Below the pieces are notes generated by a model. That model had not been told where the DNA came from, ran no database searches, and saw nothing but the letters and a program-made list of their open reading frames with translations. 11,227 nucleotides of DNA, taken from assembly GCA_017615515.1 (NCBI GenBank), contig JAFZZX010000019.1:1-11227 (forward strand). The letters are read 5' to 3'. Source of the DNA: Clostridia bacterium. Lineage in GTDB: Bacteria; Bacillota; Clostridia; Christensenellales; CAG-1252. This document shows, piece after piece, positions 9,481 through 11,227 of this stretch; the first letter of the stretch is position 1; the number at the start of each line of letters is the position of its first letter. The translations under genes and the position numbers were made by a program.

Positions 9481-9484
9481 GCTG
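9471..9484 (-). promoter_or_regulatory. Hexaloop antiterminator hairpin in the glnN leader
   Basis: In the minus-strand RNA CAGC pairs with GCTG around the hexaloop AAAGGC. The loop and 3' strand are the same bases that form the 5' arm of the leader terminator, so the two folds exclude each other. The hairpin begins only a few bases after the predicted start site (about 9491). The loop has A at position 1 and G at position 4, the pattern recognised by ANTAR-domain antiterminators. The stem is only 4 bp, so it would need a stabilising factor. A second pairing, GAAACAGC (9488-9481) with GCTGTTTC (9435-9428), is also possible. Confidence 0.55.
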
Positions 9485-9497
9485 TTTCAACGCCTTT

Positions 9498-9526
9498 AAT
9501 GTAGCACCGCAAAAAAGCCGTGTCAA
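9498..9526 (-). promoter_or_regulatory. Sigma-70/SigA promoter of the glnN-amt-asnB operon
   Basis: On the minus strand a consensus TTGACA (9526-9521) and TACATT (9503-9498) are separated by 17 bases. The start site is predicted near 9491, leaving a leader of about 90 bases. A run of T- and A-tracts immediately upstream (9530-9558) could act as an UP element. A promoter this strong fits control after initiation, through the leader terminator. Confidence 0.82.
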
Positions 9527-9648
9527 GGGTTTTTCGCGATTTTTCCAAAAGATTTTTTAGAGCGTTCGCCTCTCGATAAATCGCGTTTAATATCCTCATA
9601 AATGCCCTTTATTTCGGGATTTTTTGAAAAAAACTTTTCCGAAAACCG
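9527..9648. other. AT-tract-rich spacer between the two divergent nitrogen promoters
   Basis: About 120 bases separate the two -35 boxes. No credible gene lies here. T- and A-tracts occur at 9530-9534, 9540-9544, 9547-9550 and 9553-9558 next to the glnN promoter, and at 9620-9625, 9627-9633, 9635-9638 and 9642-9645 next to the glutamate synthase promoter. They may serve as UP elements or bend the DNA. I find no GlnR/TnrA-type TGTNAN7TNACA site. Confidence 0.4.
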
Positions 9649-9678
9649 TTGACAAAAGACGCGGAGTGGGACTATAAT
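9649..9678 (+). promoter_or_regulatory. Sigma-70/SigA promoter of the glutamate synthase operon
   Basis: A consensus TTGACA (9649-9654) and a consensus TATAAT (9673-9678) are separated by 18 bases. The start site should be near 9685, so the transcript begins almost directly at the hexaloop hairpin and carries a leader of about 107 bases before the ATG at 9792. Confidence 0.88.
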
Positions 9679-9686
9679 CCGAGTGT

Positions 9687-9704
9687 ACGAACAAAGGCGT
9701 TCGT
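9687..9704 (+). promoter_or_regulatory. Hexaloop antiterminator hairpin in the glutamate synthase leader
   Basis: ACGAAC (9687-9692) and GTTCGT (9699-9704) form a perfect 6-bp stem around the hexaloop AAAGGC, the same loop as in the divergent glnN leader but on an unrelated stem. The loop and 3' strand belong to the 5' arm of the terminator 9693-9757, so the folds are mutually exclusive. A second small hairpin, CCGA-AGTT-TCGG (9706-9717), directly follows and would occupy the rest of that arm. Loop positions A1 and G4 match ANTAR targets; the second hairpin's loop does not. Confidence 0.65.
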
Positions 9705-9757
9705 TCCGAAGTTTCGGGTTGCCCCGAGGCGTTCGGAGCGGGCGCCTTTTTTGTTTT
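9693..9757 (+). terminator. Strong leader terminator (attenuator) upstream of the glutamate synthase genes
   Basis: Bases 9693-9710 pair with 9732-9749 in one uninterrupted 18-bp helix with only three G-U wobbles. An inner 5-bp hairpin TCGGG-TTGC-CCCGA (9714-9727) caps it, and TTTTTTGTTTT follows the base of the stem. It lies 34 bases before the first start codon and 15 bases after the -10 box, so it is an attenuator, not a gene-end terminator. Confidence 0.88.
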
Positions 9758-9760
9758 GAT

Positions 9761-9776
9761 CCGATCGAAAGGTCGG
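9761..9776 (+). promoter_or_regulatory. Small GNRA-capped hairpin just before the ribosome site
   Basis: CCGATC and GGTCGG form a 6-bp stem with one T-G wobble around a GAAA tetraloop, between the leader terminator and the GAGGTG ribosome site of the glutaminase subunit. It may protect the processed mRNA end or affect translation; it may also be chance. Confidence 0.3.
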
Positions 9777-9791
9777 GAAGAGAGGTGAATT

Positions 9792-10883
9792 ATGTTATTG
9801 GAAGGAGAGTTCAGAAATCCCGCGGGCTGCGCGATCTCGGCGATCTTCGACAAGACGGGAGCGCTCTTTTCGGGCGCGGACATCATCGACTCCATCGCGG
9901 TGATGCGAGATCGTTCCAACGGTCTCGGCGGCGGCTTTGCTTGTTACGGTATTTATCCCGACAAAAAGGATCTCTATGCGTTCCACGTCTTCTTTACGAT
10001 CCACAGCGCGAGGAAGGACTTTGAGGAGTATATCTCCCGCTACTACGAGATCGATTCCGACGAGGACATCCCGACGCGGAAGATCCCCGAGATCGTGGAC
10101 GAGCCCGAGATCCGTCGTTACTTCGTCTATCCCAAGCAGAAATACATCGACTTCGTGAAGACGGGGGCAGACGAGTGCGTCTTCCGCACCGTGTTCGCGG
10201 TCAATACCGAGATCAAGGGCGCCTATATCTTCTCTTCGGGCAAGAATATGGGCATCTTCAAGGCGGTCGGCTTCCCCGAGGACGTCGGCAGGTTCTATAT
10301 GCTCGACAGTTACAAAGGCTACCTCTTCACCGCGCACGGGCGCTATCCGACCAATACGCCCGGGTGGTGGGGCGGCGCGCATCCGTTCGGGCTGCTCGGG
10401 CTGTCGGTCGTGCACAACGGCGAGATCAGCAGTTACGACGCGAATCGCCGCGCGATGGAGATGTACGGCTACAAATGCACCCTTTTGACCGATACCGAGG
10501 TCATCACCTACATCCTCGATTATCTGACGCGCAAGAAGGCGCTGACCTTCGAGGAATGCGCCGAGGTCATCGCCGCCCCCTTTTGGGAGCGCATCGACCG
10601 CATGAGTGAAGAGGAAAAGGCGCGCGCGACTTACCTCCGCGACGTCTTCTCCGCAGAGCTCGTCACGGGACCCTTCTCGATCATCGTTGGGTTCGACGGC
10701 GGCGTGATGGCGCTCAACGACCGTTTGAAACTCAGAACCCTTGCGGTGGCGGAGAAAGGGGACAAAGTGTATATGGCGAGCGAGGAAGCGGCGATCCGTC
10801 GCGTATGCCCCTCGTTTGACAAAATGTTTTACGCGGAGGGCGGCAAACCCATCGTTTACCGTGTGAAAGGAGGCAAGCAATGA
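9792..10883 (+). CDS. Glutamate synthase glutaminase subunit (class II amidotransferase, split GOGAT)
   Basis: This 363-residue protein corresponds to the separate N-terminal amidotransferase domain of glutamate synthase in archaeal and clostridial-type split enzymes. It hydrolyses glutamine and delivers ammonia to the FMN subunit. The likely nucleophile is Cys13 (NPAGCAISAI), implying removal of a 12-residue propeptide as in Ntn hydrolases. Other class II motifs are AHGRYPTNTPG (181-191), HPF (197-199), HNGEISSY (208-215) and TDTE (233-236). The ATG at 9792 has GAGGTG 4 bases upstream. Its stop overlaps the next start as ATGA, indicating coupled translation with the ferredoxin/FMN subunit. 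Expression should depend on read-through of the leader terminator. PurF and AsnB are less likely, because no phosphoribosyltransferase or ATP-pyrophosphatase domain follows and the neighbour is a GltB-type protein. Confidence 0.92.
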   Translation: MLLEGEFRNPAGCAISAIFDKTGALFSGADIIDSIAVMRDRSNGLGGGFACYGIYPDKKDLYAFHVFFTIHSARKDFEEYISRYYEIDSDEDIPTRKIPEIVDEPEIRRYFVYPKQKYIDFVKTGADECVFRTVFAVNTEIKGAYIFSSGKNMGIFKAVGFPEDVGRFYMLDSYKGYLFTAHGRYPTNTPGWWGGAHPFGLLGLSVVHNGEISSYDANRRAMEMYGYKCTLLTDTEVITYILDYLTRKKALTFEECAEVIAAPFWERIDRMSEEEKARATYLRDVFSAELVTGPFSIIVGFDGGVMALNDRLKLRTLAVAEKGDKVYMASEEAAIRRVCPSFDKMFYAEGGKPIVYRVKGGKQ

Positions 10884-11227
10884 TCGACTATAACGTGGCG
10901 CCCTTCGAAGTGGTGCGCGACTATGACAAGTGCGTGAATTGCCGCGTGTGCGAGCGGCAATGCTCCAACGAAGTCCACCGGTACGAGGAGGGCTTCGGAA
11001 AGATGATCTCGGACAGCACCAAGTGCGTAGATTGTCAGCGTTGCGTCTGTCTGTGCCCGACCAAGGCATTAAAGATCGTTCCCAATCAAAACTCTTTCCG
11101 CCCCAACGCAAACTGGCAACAGAAATATCTGACCGAGATCTACAAGCAAGCGGAGTCTGGCGGCGTGCTTTTGTCCTCGATGGGCAACCCCGAGCCGTTT
11201 CCCGTTTATTTCGACAAGATCTTGATC
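10880..11227 (+). CDS. gltB: Glutamate synthase ferredoxin/FMN subunit, N-terminal part (3' end outside window)
   Basis: The frame opens at ATG 10880 inside the previous stop, with AAAGGAGG 6 bases upstream, and stays open for 116 codons to the window end. The first ~85 residues are a two-cluster 4Fe-4S ferredoxin domain: CVNCRVCERQC (C-x2-C-x2-C-x3-C) and CVDCQRCVCLCP, which has the expected four Cys plus one extra. Next comes the segment leading into the FMN-binding glutamate synthase barrel (VLLSSMGNPEPFPVYFDKILI). In split enzymes this subunit reduces 2-oxoglutarate plus ammonia to glutamate, with electrons from ferredoxin or an NAD(P)H-oxidising partner. The third piece of the enzyme, the GXGXG domain, is expected next to it beyond the window; that is inference. 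Confidence 0.9.
   Translation, partial: MIDYNVAPFEVVRDYDKCVNCRVCERQCSNEVHRYEEGFGKMISDSTKCVDCQRCVCLCPTKALKIVPNQNSFRPNANWQQKYLTEIYKQAESGGVLLSSMGNPEPFPVYFDKILI

Noticed and set aside
9441..9757. T-box, or cyanobacterial glutamine riboswitch (glnA / downstream-peptide motif), in the nitrogen leaders
   Set aside because: The leaders are only about 90-107 bases, with no T-box sequence, specifier stem or recognisable glutamine-riboswitch core; the hexaloop-terminator fold explains them better.
9683..9791. Leader peptide started by GTG in the glutamate synthase leader (ribosome-dependent attenuation)
   Set aside because: The GTG lies at or before the predicted transcript start with no ribosome site, and there is no run of Glu or Gln codons.
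9795..11111. 438-codon minus-strand open frame opposite the glutamate synthase genes
   Set aside because: It is a mirror of two genes with firm active-site and Fe-S motifs and has Arg/His/Asp-rich composition.

Overview
The window (about 58% GC by eye) looks like chromosome from an anaerobic, uncultured Clostridia-type Bacillota. This rests on a rubrerythrin with rubredoxin-like domains, a type III glutamine synthetase, a ferredoxin-type split glutamate synthase, strong AGGAGG ribosome sites and sigma-70/SigA-like promoters. I see no phage, transposon, CRISPR, tRNA or rRNA signal. The exact lineage cannot be fixed from the sequence.

Layout. (1) 1-556, + strand: the C-terminal half of NagA, N-acetylglucosamine-6-phosphate deacetylase, cut by the window edge and closed by a bidirectional terminator (561-586). 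(2) 617-2880, - strand: a two-gene unit with a DUF4832/TIM-barrel glycosidase-like protein first and a predicted NAT_N/GNAT_C-type acyltransferase second. It has a clear promoter and a perfect 16-bp palindrome just after the start site. (3) 3161-3814, + strand: a monocistronic rubrerythrin with rubredoxin-like domains at both ends, with its own promoter and a bidirectional terminator (3888-3923). (4) 3970-9400, - strand: a tightly packed nitrogen operon in the order glnN (type III glutamine synthetase), amt fused to a PII domain, and asnB. (5) 9792-end, + strand, divergent from glnN: the first two genes of a split glutamate synthase, a class II glutaminase subunit followed by a ferredoxin/FMN subunit that runs off the window.

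Regions 4 and 5 form one ammonium-assimilation locus. Amt brings in ammonium, glutamine synthetase makes glutamine, glutamate synthase regenerates glutamate from glutamine and 2-oxoglutarate, and AsnB passes the amide to aspartate. The most interesting part is the 391-bp divergent control region (9401-9791). Both promoters are excellent, but both transcripts begin with a small hairpin that displays the same hexaloop AAAGGC. In both, that loop is also the 5' arm of an intrinsic terminator lying before the first gene. The two stems differ in sequence and the loop is identical, which points to a pair of mutually exclusive RNA switches controlled by a common factor. An ANTAR-domain antiterminator is the best guess, because its known targets are hexaloops with A at position 1 and G at position 4. 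The canonical second hexaloop is not evident. The Amt-PII fusion lacks the T-loop tyrosine that is uridylylated in enterobacterial PII, so it probably works as a built-in sensor without that modification.
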